64,000 nucleotides of DNA from Bacillus sp. SG-1 (GCF_000181495.1 NZ_ABCF01000001.1:372001-436000), one strand, 5' to 3'. Shown: positions 26,045 to 34,392, counted from the stretch's first letter. Numbers and translations: made by a program. The notes: generated from the sequence alone by a model not told the origin.

Positions 26045-28823
26045 TCAGCCATTATGGCTATTGCTCCTGCCCATTGCGGCAACGGGATTATTTTTCTACT
26101 GGAAAAGCCGGACAGGTATACCGCTGCTTGAAAAGCGCCTGATTCTCACGTTCCGCTCCCTGATTATCCTAATGCTTGTCCTTGCATTGGCCGGGATTCA
26201 AGTGCTGATACCCCTAAAAGGGAACTCGACTGTGTATGTCGCCGATCTGTCTGACAGCTTGGACAATCAAAGAGAGCACCTGCGTCAGACAATTGACCAG
26301 GCAGTTAAGGAAATGAAGCGGGAAGATAAGTTTGGAGTCGTGTCTGCCGGTGGAAGTGCGGTCGTCGAGCGTCCATTGAAGGAAAAATCCGAGGCTGGAG
26401 TACAGTTCCGGAGTCAACTCGAAACTTACAGCACTGACATATCCAGCGGGCTGAGGCTCGGCGGCAGTCTCATTCCATCCTATACGAACGGCAGGGTCGT
26501 CCTGCTGTCGGACGGGAACGAAAACACCGGGGATGCTGTAAAACAGGCAGCCTATCTCAAACAACAGGGACTGACTGTCGACGTCTTTCCGGTTGATCCG
26601 GTATTTGGTGAAGATGTGGCGATGGGTTCTTTTGATGTCCCCGACAATCAGTTCCGCGGAGAAACGGCAAAGCTGGACATTGAACTCGAAAGCAATGTTC
26701 GCAAAGAAAGCAGAATCAGAATCTATGAAAATGAAGTGCCGATTGTTGACAGCAATGTAACGATCGAAACGGGAAAGAACCGTTTCACCTTTCAGCACAA
26801 AGCGGCTGAAGATGGGTTCAGGCAATACCGGGCAGAAGTCATCACCGAAGGAGACAGTATCATCGAGAATAATGAGGCCTTTGCTTTTTCGAATGTAAAG
26901 GGAGAGCCGAAAGTACTCGTTGTAGAAGATGAACAAGGTCAAGGGAAAAACTTGATTGATTCCCTGACAGCATCCGGCTTGTCGGTCGATGTCATCCCAA
27001 CCGAATTGCTGCCAACCGTCCTGTCAGGCTATGTACAGTATCAGTCCATCGTGTTCGTGAATGTCCCTGCGACAAGCGTGACGCAGCAGCAGATGGACGC
27101 GATCCACAGCGCGGTAAAAGATTTCGGGACAGGTTTTATCATGGCTGGGGGAGACAGCAGCTTTGGACTGGGAGGATATTTCAAAACACCGATTGAAAAA
27201 CTGCTTCCCGTCGATATGGACCTGAAAGGCAAGAAAGAGCTGCCATCACTGGGAATGGTCATCGTACTGGATCGTTCAGGGAGTATGGCAGGATACAAAA
27301 TACAACTGGCGAAAGAGGCGGCCATCCGGTCGGCGGAACTTCTACGTGAAAAGGATACGCTCGGGTTTATTGCCTTCGATGACAGGCCGTGGCAGATCAT
27401 CGATACCGAACCGATCAAGGATAAAGAGAAAGTCATTGAAAAAATTAATGGATTGACCTCCGGGGGCGGAACCAATATTTTTCCTTCCCTCGAGCTTGCT
27501 TATGAGCAGCTCACACCGCTCGAACTGCAGCGGAAGCATATTATCCTTCTCACAGATGGCCAGTCTGCTACATCGCCGGACTATCTGACTACCATCCAGG
27601 AAGGGAAGGAAAATAACATTACCCTTTCAACTGTGGCGATCGGGGAAGGGTCGGATAGTGTGCTCCTTGAAGAGCTGTCAGATGAAGGTGGAGGCAGATT
27701 CTATGATGTCAATGATTCTTCCACCATCCCCAGCATTCTATCAAGGGAAACCGTCCTGACAACGAGAACCTATATAGAGGATGATCCATTTTATCCAACG
27801 GTGATAGATGCCAGCGGTTTTACAGATTTATTCAGTGGCGGCATTCCGCAAATGAACACGTATGTGGCGACGTCCCTGAAAGGCAGGGCAGAGTCCATCC
27901 TGATGAGCGGAAAAGAAGATCCGGTACTGGCAAGGTGGCAATATGGAATCGGCCGTACAGCCGCATGGACCTCCGATATTCCCGGTGCGTGGTCGGGTGA
28001 CTGGCCGAGCTGGGAAGGCTGGCCTGACATGTGGAATAGGCTGATTACCTGGAGCTTTCCAAACTATCAAAACACCGCTTTCGAAGTCAAGCAAGCAAGA
28101 GAAGGAAATGACATGAAGGTAACGATCACACAGCCTGATTTTCAGGCGGTACCGATGGAAGCCGTACTGGTGAATAATAATGGGGAGCACATTCCCTCCT
28201 CCTTTAAAACCACGGGACCAGGACAGTACGAAATGACTTTTGCTGCCCAACCGGGTAACTACTTCCTACAATTAAATGAAGGAAGTGGAGAAGAAGGAAC
28301 CGGGTTATTCAAAACAGGAATCTCAGTTCCCTATTCTTCAGAATACCAGCTACTGACAGCCAACCGTTCCAATCTTGAAGAAATTGCTGCGGCAGGAGGC
28401 GGGGAAGTCCTCGACTCGTCCGAAAACTTGTATAAGGATGACCTTCCTAAGTCTTTTACTAAGTCTAGTATTTCTCAATGGCTGTTGTTAGCTGTATTCT
28501 TTCTGCTATTCCTGGAAATTGCCCTCCGCCGCTTTGGCCTGCTGGGACCAGCCTCCAAGTGGAGTGAGAAACAGGTTCAGAGACAAACAAAGCGGAAACA
28601 GAGCCAGCAAGAAAAGGTTGAGCGATTCCAGAAACTTAAAACGTCTGCAGGTAAGAAGACTGCGGTTTCGAAAACAGAAAAGAAACCGGTTGAGACTGCT
28701 GAAACGGTCAAGCCGAAGAAAGTGCAAAGACCGCCTGAGAAAAAGAAACCAGAAGTTAATGAAAGCAGTCGGGCTGATAAAATGAATCAGCTTCTCAAAG
28801 CGAAGGATAGACGGAAAAGGTAA
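26028..28823 (+). CDS. Large double-VWA / glutamine-amidotransferase-like membrane protein
   Basis: A 931-residue protein starting at GTG 26028 after GGGAGGTG. Two N-terminal helices are followed by a first, degenerate VWA-like region (YVADLSDSLDNQ), an amidotransferase-like segment (about residues 295-390, with FIMAGGDSSFGLGGYF) and a full VWA domain with MIDAS VLDRSGSMAGYK near residue 415 and LTDGQSATSPDY. A late helix (WLLLAVFFLLFLEIALRRF) precedes a ~95-residue Lys/Arg-rich cytoplasmic tail. Last gene of the operon; likely assembled or remodelled by the MoxR ATPase. Confidence 0.88.
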   Translation: MEFQLDQPLWLLLLPIAATGLFFYWKSRTGIPLLEKRLILTFRSLIILMLVLALAGIQVLIPLKGNSTVYVADLSDSLDNQREHLRQTIDQAVKEMKREDKFGVVSAGGSAVVERPLKEKSEAGVQFRSQLETYSTDISSGLRLGGSLIPSYTNGRVVLLSDGNENTGDAVKQAAYLKQQGLTVDVFPVDPVFGEDVAMGSFDVPDNQFRGETAKLDIELESNVRKESRIRIYENEVPIVDSNVTIETGKNRFTFQHKAAEDGFRQYRAEVITEGDSIIENNEAFAFSNVKGEPKVLVVEDEQGQGKNLIDSLTASGLSVDVIPTELLPTVLSGYVQYQSIVFVNVPATSVTQQQMDAIHSAVKDFGTGFIMAGGDSSFGLGGYFKTPIEKLLPVDMDLKGKKELPSLGMVIVLDRSGSMAGYKIQLAKEAAIRSAELLREKDTLGFIAFDDRPWQIIDTEPIKDKEKVIEKINGLTSGGGTNIFPSLELAYEQLTPLELQRKHIILLTDGQSATSPDYLTTIQEGKENNITLSTVAIGEGSDSVLLEELSDEGGGRFYDVNDSSTIPSILSRETVLTTRTYIEDDPFYPTVIDASGFTDLFSGGIPQMNTYVATSLKGRAESILMSGKEDPVLARWQYGIGRTAAWTSDIPGAWSGDWPSWEGWPDMWNRLITWSFPNYQNTAFEVKQAREGNDMKVTITQPDFQAVPMEAVLVNNNGEHIPSSFKTTGPGQYEMTFAAQPGNYFLQLNEGSGEEGTGLFKTGISVPYSSEYQLLTANRSNLEEIAAAGGGEVLDSSENLYKDDLPKSFTKSSISQWLLLAVFFLLFLEIALRRFGLLGPASKWSEKQVQRQTKRKQSQQEKVERFQKLKTSAGKKTAVSKTEKKPVETAETVKPKKVQRPPEKKKPEVNESSRADKMNQLLKAKDRRKR

Positions 28824-28836
28824 TGATGAATTAAAG

Positions 28837-28873
28837 CTCCGCAACAGGTTTTGTACTGTTGTGGAGTTTTTTT
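28837..28873 (+). terminator. Terminator of the eight-gene operon
   Basis: An 11-bp stem (CTCCGCAACAG / CTGTTGTGGAG, one G-U pair), eight-base loop and seven T residues, directly after the last gene. Confidence 0.92.
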
Positions 28874-28939
28874 AGGGGAGGAGCAGATTATTTGAGGTAC
28901 CTTTTTTCGTAGACTTATAGCTAAAGCGATTTCCGTTCC

Positions 28940-29033
28940 AGGTGTGCGACTCCGCGGGGCGGGCGGTGAGCCTCCTCAGCTTCGCCTGCGGGGTCTCGCC
29001 TGTCCCGCTAATCCCGCAGGAGGTCGCACACCT
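28940..29033 (-). repeat. Intact 94-bp GC-rich palindromic repeat
   Basis: Bounded by AGGTGTGCGAC and its exact reverse complement GTCGCACACCT, with internal inverted segments (CCTGCGGGG / CCCGCAGG). The same sequence, in the opposite orientation and interrupted by the IS110-type element, lies at 14199-16051. GC content is far above the surroundings. It resembles the REP/MITE-like intergenic elements common in Bacillus genomes. Confidence 0.9.
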
Positions 29034-29174
29034 TCCACTTCAATCGACAAATGTTCAATACTAAACTCTTATATTAAATTACCCCACACTTTGTTATAAC
29101 AGCCCTTTGAAAATTAGATAGCGTGTAAATTCGATCTCTATTTAACTTCATTTTGCAGTTTGGTTCCTATCCTC

Positions 29175-29507
29175 TTAAATAGAAACCATGTGATCATGAG
29201 AAAAACCCCATAAAAAAATTGCTAATACCTGATTGAATAACCATGGTATTGTTCCCATAAAAGCATGGGATGCAGAGGATTGAAACCAATTAAACAGAAA
29301 AACAAGCATTAGAATACTTACTCCAATCACTGTTCTATAACCGGATTTAAAACTCTTCGTTCTTTTCAGTACAAAATGGCCAATGAAAAAACAAATGATT
29401 CCGACCAATGCTAACAAGACAAAAAATAAGCTGTGATTGCTTGAATGTCCATCAAAATCCTCCCTTAAAAAGATTGCATGGGTCCTTCTATAATTTACCA
29501 GAATCAT
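29175..29507 (-). CDS. Small membrane protein, unknown function
   Basis: Up to 110 residues with three hydrophobic segments (HSLFFVLLALVGIICFFIGHF, VIGVSILMLVFLFNWF, WLFNQVLAIFLWGF). The start is unclear: a good SD (AAGGGAGG) precedes an ATG in another frame that yields only 13 codons, whereas the membrane frame runs through from an upstream ATG at 29507. A single-base error or frameshift near that SD may explain this. No family recognised. Confidence 0.45.
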   Translation of the reverse strand: MILVNYRRTHAIFLREDFDGHSSNHSLFFVLLALVGIICFFIGHFVLKRTKSFKSGYRTVIGVSILMLVFLFNWFQSSASHAFMGTIPWLFNQVLAIFLWGFSHDHMVSI

Positions 29508-29720
29508 CCATTAGTTTGATTATTAATTTATGTGAAACAAAAATTATAGTTTTATAGCTTAAATAAAGTTTAGCTCTTAAACATCTGGGTATAGGGTAAG
29601 GTGTCATGAATAGATCTACGCGAGTCTCTTAAAATTTTTCACCAAATTTGTACATAGTCAGCGACTGCTGTTATCGACATCAAAAAATCACGGAAATCAA
29701 AGTACCAAAGGAGGAGAACG

Positions 29721-30095
29721 ATGCAATTTTCTCTGACCATTTTAATGGTATTAACTGCAATGAGTTCCGGGATGCCGGAAGATACCCGGGTAACAACAGA
29801 ACTCCAAACTAGGGAAGTCGTCATAGAAGAGAAAACCTTAAACCAATCTTGGAGTGAAGAAGAAAGCAAACATCAATATAATGTCCAATTCAATGAAAGA
29901 GGCTTTTACCAGGTAGCACATGTTTTTTCTGAGACTGAATATGGAAGTTCAAAGGAGACACAGATCTATTTTGATAATGGTGATGAACAATATCTTGTGT
30001 CCAGACATGAATTTACCAAGGAAAATATCCTGCCTTCAAAGTTTGAAGACAAGTATGTGGAAGAATTAGATGAGCTGCCTTTTATAAATGAATAA
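29721..30095 (+). CDS. Small exported or membrane-tethered hypothetical protein
   Basis: A 124-residue acidic protein with a short hydrophobic N-terminus (FSLTILMVLTAM) and a soluble rest rich in Glu, Gln and Ser, ending EELDELPFINE. AAAGGAGGAGAACG before the ATG is a near-ideal SD. I recognise no domain. Confidence 0.6.
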   Translation: MQFSLTILMVLTAMSSGMPEDTRVTTELQTREVVIEEKTLNQSWSEEESKHQYNVQFNERGFYQVAHVFSETEYGSSKETQIYFDNGDEQYLVSRHEFTKENILPSKFEDKYVEELDELPFINE

Positions 30096-30141
30096 CAGCT
30101 ATGTGCAGCTTCTTTGTGGGGTAGCTGAAATATGAAATTAG

Positions 30142-30173
30142 TGTCTTTGAGAGTTGTCTCAAAGGCATTTTTT
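30142..30173 (+). terminator. Rho-independent terminator
   Basis: A 10-bp stem (TGTCTTTGAG / CTCAAAGGCA, one G-U pair), six-base loop and six T residues, placed downstream of the 124-residue gene. Confidence 0.85.
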
Positions 30174-30250
30174 GTTTGGGATGAGTTGATGTCCTTGAGG
30201 AGGAGTCACAAGCTAGGTAAGAAATGAAATTAGTGATACACGTAATGTTT

Positions 30251-30763
30251 AGACCAGCTGGAATCCCCAGTGAAGAGAATCGCCCCGGTTAAAGAGGTGT
30301 ATAGACCCGGCGGAATTCAAAAAGAAGAGAATCGCCCCGGTTAAAGAGGTGTATAGACCCGGTGGAATTCAAAAAGAAGAGAATCGACTGGGTTAAAGAG
30401 GTGTTTCGACCAGGCGGAATTCAAAAAGAAGAGAATCGACCGGGTTAAAGAGGTGTTTGGACCCGGTGGAATCCGAAAAGAAGAGAATCGGCCATGTCAA
30501 AGAGGTGTTTGGACCCGGTGGAATCCGAAAAGAAGAGAATCGACCGGGTTAAAGAGGTGTTTGGACCAGGTGGAATCCCCAAAAAAGAGAATCGACCGGG
30601 TTAAAGAGGTGTTTGGACCCGGTGGAATCCCCAAAAAAGAGAATCGACCCGGTCGAAGAGGCGGTCTGACTAGGTGGAATCCAAAAAGAAAAATTCGACC
30701 CGGTTAAAGAGGTGTATAGACCCCGTGGAATCCCAAAAGGGGAAAATCGACCCCGTTGTTGAA
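30251..30763. repeat. Minisatellite: ten tandem ~52-bp units
   Basis: Units start at 30251, 30303, 30355, 30407, 30459, 30511, 30563, 30615, 30667 and 30718; eight are exactly 52 bp and the ninth is 51. A typical unit has GACCCGGTGGAATCC, then AAGAGAATCGACCGGGTT and AAAGAGGTGTTTG. ACCGGGT and the next unit's ACCCGGT are complementary, so each boundary can fold. Middle units are the most alike and the outer ones the most diverged. Confidence 0.93.
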
Positions 30764-30862
30764 CGTGAGAAACAATCCCCCCTATATCAGTTGACCAGGA
30801 GCTTTCCATGATTACACTCGTACTCGATTATGCTATCCTACGGTAAAAGGGGTGGACTGGGT

Positions 30863-31360
30863 ATGGAGAGAATCATCATCCGCAAGGCCGAGATTAGGGA
30901 CATCGACAGGATTTTGACCATTTACAATCAGGGGATTGAAGACCGGGTGGCCACGTTGGAGACGGAACCCAAAGATCGTACATATATGGCGGAGTGGTTG
31001 AAAGCACATCAAGGCAGATATACGGGGATCGTCGCAGAATTGGAAGGCGAGGTAATCGGCTGGGCGTCCTTAAACCCGTACAGCCCTCGCAAAGCCTACG
31101 CGGGAGTGGCAGACATTTCTGTTTACATAGAAAGAAATTCAAGAGGAAAAGGTATAGGAAGAAAGCTTCTATCAAGCCTGGAAGTGAAGGCGAGGGAAAA
31201 TGGGTTTCACAAGTTGGTTCTTTTCACCTTTCCCTTTAATAAGCTGGGGCAGCAGCTCTATCAAAAATGCGGTTACCGGGAAGTGGGAACGTTTAAAAAC
31301 CAGGGGATTCTGGATGGAATATATGTCGACGTTATGGCGATGGAAAAGCTCTTAACATAG
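30863..31360 (+). CDS. arsN1: GNAT acetyltransferase, phosphinothricin/arsinothricin (ArsN1-like) family
   Basis: A 165-residue protein with the Pat/Bar-like layout: IIIRKAEIRDIDRILTIYNQ at the start, RVATLETEPKDRTYMAEWL substrate region, GWASLNPYSPRKAY, SVYIERNSRGKGIGRKLLSS acetyl-CoA site, and NKLGQQLYQKCGYREVGTF. Its place directly before arsD-arsA points to the ArsN1 branch, which N-acetylates the antibiotic arsinothricin; a general phosphinothricin-type activity is the alternative. ATG 30863 is preferred over the upstream in-frame TTG. Confidence 0.75.
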   Translation: MERIIIRKAEIRDIDRILTIYNQGIEDRVATLETEPKDRTYMAEWLKAHQGRYTGIVAELEGEVIGWASLNPYSPRKAYAGVADISVYIERNSRGKGIGRKLLSSLEVKARENGFHKLVLFTFPFNKLGQQLYQKCGYREVGTFKNQGILDGIYVDVMAMEKLLT

Positions 31361-31377
31361 TCTTAACATTTAATTTC

Positions 31378-31426
31378 TTGAATTCCTTATATAAGAGTTC
31401 TATTATATAAGCATAGACTTATATAA
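31378..31426 (+). promoter_or_regulatory. arsD promoter with three phased TTATATAA operators
   Basis: TTGAAT (31378-31383), 17 bases, TATTAT (31401-31406) form a good SigA promoter. Three TTATATAA copies at 31387, 31403 and 31419 repeat every 16 bp; the first lies in the spacer within a perfect CTTATATAAG palindrome, the second over the -10 and the third downstream. The placement suits repressor binding. Confidence 0.7.
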
Positions 31427-31464
31427 AAATCGAATTGGTTTTTTATAGATTGGAGTGGACAAAT

Positions 31465-31818
31465 ATGACGAAAATTGAAATTTTCGACCCGGCCCTATGC
31501 TGTCCGACAGGTGTTTGCGGACCAAGTGTGGATCCGGAGTTAACCAGGATGGCATCAGCGGCATTCATTCTCGAGAAAAAAGGGTTCCATGTCAAAAGGT
31601 TCAACCTTGCTAATGATCCTGCAGCCTTTGTGGAATATAAAGAAATCAACCAATTGCTTCATGAGAAAGGACCAGAGGCCCTGCCTGCTGTATTATTGAA
31701 CGGAGAATTGGTGAAGACAGGCGAGTATCCTTCAAACAGCGAACTGGCAGAGTGGTTCGAAATCAAATTGGAGGATCTAACAGAGAAAAAGCCGCGCGTG
31801 AAACTGGATTTACTATAG
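31465..31818 (+). CDS. arsD: Arsenic metallochaperone and trans-acting repressor ArsD
   Basis: A 117-residue protein starting TKIEIFDPALCCPTGVCGPSVDP: Cys12, Cys13 and Cys18 form the arsenite-binding site that hands As(III) to ArsA. The rest follows the thioredoxin-like ArsD fold (LARMASAAF-like helix, then ALPAVLLNGELVKTGEYPS). ATG 31465 follows GGAGTGG. The C-terminal vicinal Cys pairs of some ArsDs are absent, which is common. The arsA start lies five bases beyond the stop. Confidence 0.93.
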   Translation: MTKIEIFDPALCCPTGVCGPSVDPELTRMASAAFILEKKGFHVKRFNLANDPAAFVEYKEINQLLHEKGPEALPAVLLNGELVKTGEYPSNSELAEWFEIKLEDLTEKKPRVKLDLL

Positions 31819-31823
31819 AGAGG

Positions 31824-33608
31824 ATGACAGCTTTGTTCCAGCCGTTCAATACACAAACGATCGCAGGTGCGAAATTTATATTTTTCACAGGAAAAGGCGG
31901 AGTCGGTAAAACGTCGACTGCCTGTGCAACCGCGCTGAAGCTTGCGGAAGAAGGGGAAAAAGTTCTGCTTGTCAGCACAGATCCTGCTTCCAACCTTCAG
32001 GATGTTCTGGAAGTGGATCTCACCAACACGCCAATGCCAGTCCCAGGGGCCTCGAATCTTTCAGCATGCAATCTCGATCCTGAGGAAGCAGCCCGTACAT
32101 ACAGGGAAAAGGTCATCGGTCCCTTCAGAGGAAAGCTGCCTGAGTCAGTCGTTTCGACGATGGAAGAACAACTGTCGGGTGCCTGCACGGTCGAAATTGC
32201 AGCATTTGATGAGTTCACTAATTTATTATCCGATCGATCCGTCATCGAATCATATGATCATATCCTTTTTGATACGGCGCCTACAGGGCATACCCTTCGT
32301 CTGCTTCAGCTGCCGACGGCGTGGAGCGGTTTCCTTGAGGAGAGCACACATGGAGCTTCTTGTTTAGGACCGTTATCGGGGCTTGCCGAAAAGAAACAAG
32401 CGTATAGCGACACAATGAAAGCTTTGGCAGATTCTGAGCAAACGACCCTTTACCTTGTAGCACGACCGGATGAATCATCATTACAGGAAGCAAGCCGGGC
32501 CTCAAAAGAATTACGGGAGATCGGCATCGGCAACCAGCATCTTATCATTAACGGCCTCATGCAAACACATGTTGAAGAGGATAAAATTTCGGCATCGTTA
32601 TATCACCGTCAGCAAACTGCATTACAGCACATGCCGGAAGAGTTAAAAAGAGTGTCGAGTTTTTCTCTGCCATTCGTTTCTTATTCATTAACGGGATTAT
32701 CGAACTTGCGAAATCTTTTGAATCAGCAAATCATTTCTGATGAAGAAGCTTCTTCAGAGAAACAGACCATCAAGCTGCCTGGATTAAACGAGATGGTGGA
32801 GGACTTCTCATCCAATGGTACAAGAGTTATTTTTACAATGGGAAAAGGCGGAGTTGGAAAAACAACAATGGCCTCTGCGATTGCTGTTGGGTTGGTGGAA
32901 AAGGGGCATAAAGTCCATCTGACCACTACGGATCCTGCTGCTCATCTTGAGTTCATGTTCAAACAGGGAGAATTGAATCCGAACCTTTCGATAAGCCGCA
33001 TCGATCCGAAAAAAGAGGTAGAAGATTATAAAACAGAAGTGTTGTCCAATGTGAGCGAGGACCTTGATGAAGAGGCGCTGGCTTATATAGAAGAAGATTT
33101 GAATTCACCATGTACTGAGGAGATTGCCGTCTTCCGTGCCTTTGCAGAAGTGGTCGATAAAGCTAAGGAAGAAATCGTTGTCATTGATACGGCACCATCC
33201 GGGCATACCTTGCTGCTTCTCGATGCAGCCCAGTCTTACCATAAAGAACTGGCTCGCTCCACAGGTGAAATCCCAGCGAGTGTCAAGGAATTATTGCCTC
33301 GATTGCGAAACCCTGAAGAAACAAGTGTTGTGATCGTGACATTGGCGGAAGCGACACCAGTATTGGAAGCCAGCCGCTTACAGGATGATCTGAAACGGGC
33401 TGACATCAACCCGAAATGGTGGTTGATCAATCAAAGCCTTTACGCAACCGAAACGAGTGACCCGGTGCTGAAAGGAAGAGCTATAGCGGAAACTGTTTGG
33501 ATCCAAAAAGTATCAAATGAGTTGAGCGATCGATGTGCAATTGTTCCTTTGATGAGTGATGACCGCACCGGATATGACGAATTAAGAAAATATACAGAAC
33601 AGTCTTAG
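31824..33608 (+). CDS. arsA: Arsenite-transporting ATPase ArsA
   Basis: About 594 residues made of two homologous ATPase halves. Half 1 has FFTGKGGVGKTS and half 2 has FTMGKGGVGKTT (deviant Walker A). Each half carries its DTAPTGHTLRLL or DTAPSGHTLLLL signature and a metal-site Cys (SGACTVEIAAFDEF; NSPCTEEIAVF). ArsA drives arsenite efflux with ArsB, absent from this window. The start may be ATG 31824 or, judged by SD spacing, TTG 31833. The longer in-frame ORF overlaps arsD and is not used. Confidence 0.93.
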   Translation: MTALFQPFNTQTIAGAKFIFFTGKGGVGKTSTACATALKLAEEGEKVLLVSTDPASNLQDVLEVDLTNTPMPVPGASNLSACNLDPEEAARTYREKVIGPFRGKLPESVVSTMEEQLSGACTVEIAAFDEFTNLLSDRSVIESYDHILFDTAPTGHTLRLLQLPTAWSGFLEESTHGASCLGPLSGLAEKKQAYSDTMKALADSEQTTLYLVARPDESSLQEASRASKELREIGIGNQHLIINGLMQTHVEEDKISASLYHRQQTALQHMPEELKRVSSFSLPFVSYSLTGLSNLRNLLNQQIISDEEASSEKQTIKLPGLNEMVEDFSSNGTRVIFTMGKGGVGKTTMASAIAVGLVEKGHKVHLTTTDPAAHLEFMFKQGELNPNLSISRIDPKKEVEDYKTEVLSNVSEDLDEEALAYIEEDLNSPCTEEIAVFRAFAEVVDKAKEEIVVIDTAPSGHTLLLLDAAQSYHKELARSTGEIPASVKELLPRLRNPEETSVVIVTLAEATPVLEASRLQDDLKRADINPKWWLINQSLYATETSDPVLKGRAIAETVWIQKVSNELSDRCAIVPLMSDDRTGYDELRKYTEQS

Positions 33609-33640
33609 CTGTTATTTTAAAAAAGAAAGCGGGTAAAAAA

Positions 33641-34063
33641 ATGACAACCAGAAACTATAATGAATTAATCAAAGACCGAATTTTTATCGGGGGCGCAGAT
33701 GATGCAAAAGAGGTGCTGGAAAATGAAAAGGTGGATGTCATCTTCGATTTGCGTGCAGAAACATCAAAAGTGGAATTTGACAGAATCCACAGCCCGATTG
33801 TAGACGATGCCGACATGCAGGATGAGTCTATAAAGAAATCTGTCGACCAAGTGGTGGACGCATACAACGAAGGAAAGAAAGTCTATTTCCACTGTGGCGG
33901 CGGCAGCAATCGGACAGGGACCGTCGCAATCGGAACCTTATTGGCCCTTGGAAAAGCCGGCAGCATAGAAGAAGCAGAATCCATGGCAATGGCTGTCCGA
34001 CCGAAAATTAAGGTAAAACCCGAAATGAAAGAGTCTTTGAATCGACTTTATCCCATTTCATAA
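33641..34063 (+). CDS. Protein-tyrosine-phosphatase-like protein of the ars cluster
   Basis: A 140-residue protein with the Cx5R phosphatase loop HCGGGSNRTGT (about residues 85-95) and an Asp-rich general-acid loop (SPIVDDADMQDES). The fold is that of small dual-specificity/tyrosine phosphatases. It sits between arsA and the HesB-like gene in the same direction with short gaps, so it is likely part of the ars transcript; related phosphatase genes are known in ars operons. Its substrate is unknown. Confidence 0.85.
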   Translation: MTTRNYNELIKDRIFIGGADDAKEVLENEKVDVIFDLRAETSKVEFDRIHSPIVDDADMQDESIKKSVDQVVDAYNEGKKVYFHCGGGSNRTGTVAIGTLLALGKAGSIEEAESMAMAVRPKIKVKPEMKESLNRLYPIS

Positions 34064-34113
34064 GTTACAATAGCAAAGGAAGGTTACAAATAATAAATTG
34101 AGGTGTGTAGAAC

Positions 34114-34392
34114 GTGAATATTACAGATCAAGCGCGTGACGTCTTGAAGCAATTACTCCAAGAACACGACGCACAGAATGTTCGACTTTATTTTGCCGGC
34201 TTTGGCTGAGGACAGCCAAAAGTAGGACTGGCTCTGGATGAGCCGGATGAGAATGATAAAGTAATTACCATAAACTACATCAAGGTGGCTATTGACCCCC
34301 AAATTGAATCCACGACAGAGAACATGACTCTTGAATTCAATGAAGAACAAAATGGATTAGCCCTTGTCGGGAACGAAAGTGATTGCTGTTAA
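34114..34392 (+). CDS. HesB/IscA-like protein with in-frame TGA: probable selenoprotein
   Basis: Reading from GTG 34114 (GAGGTGTG upstream) gives 92 codons to TAA at 34390. Codon 32, in the context YFAGFG-x-GQPKVGLALDEP, is TGA (34207-34209). In A-type Fe-S carriers this position is the first ligand Cys, and HesB-like selenoproteins with GFGU-GxP are an established family. The frame stays open and conserved for 60 codons after the TGA and ends with a Cys-Cys pair, against simple decay. A hairpin with a G-bearing loop follows. Alternative: a Cys codon mutated to a stop. Confidence 0.75.
34211..34246 (+). promoter_or_regulatory. Candidate bacterial SECIS element
   Basis: Just after the TGA, AGCCA (34214-34218) pairs with TGGCT (34229-34233) around a 10-base loop containing GTAGGA, with GG 18-19 bases after the U of UGA. 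A second possible hairpin pairs CTGGCTC with GAGCCGG (34228-34246, one G-U). Distances fit bacterial SECIS elements, which lie inside the coding region. Confidence 0.5.

Noticed and set aside
30453-30707. 84-codon ORF across the tandem repeats
   Set aside because: The 52-bp unit changes frame every repeat and the product is low-complexity with no conserved pattern; no SD.
30251-30763. CRISPR array
   Set aside because: Units are contiguous 52-bp copies with no unique spacers, and no cas genes are present.
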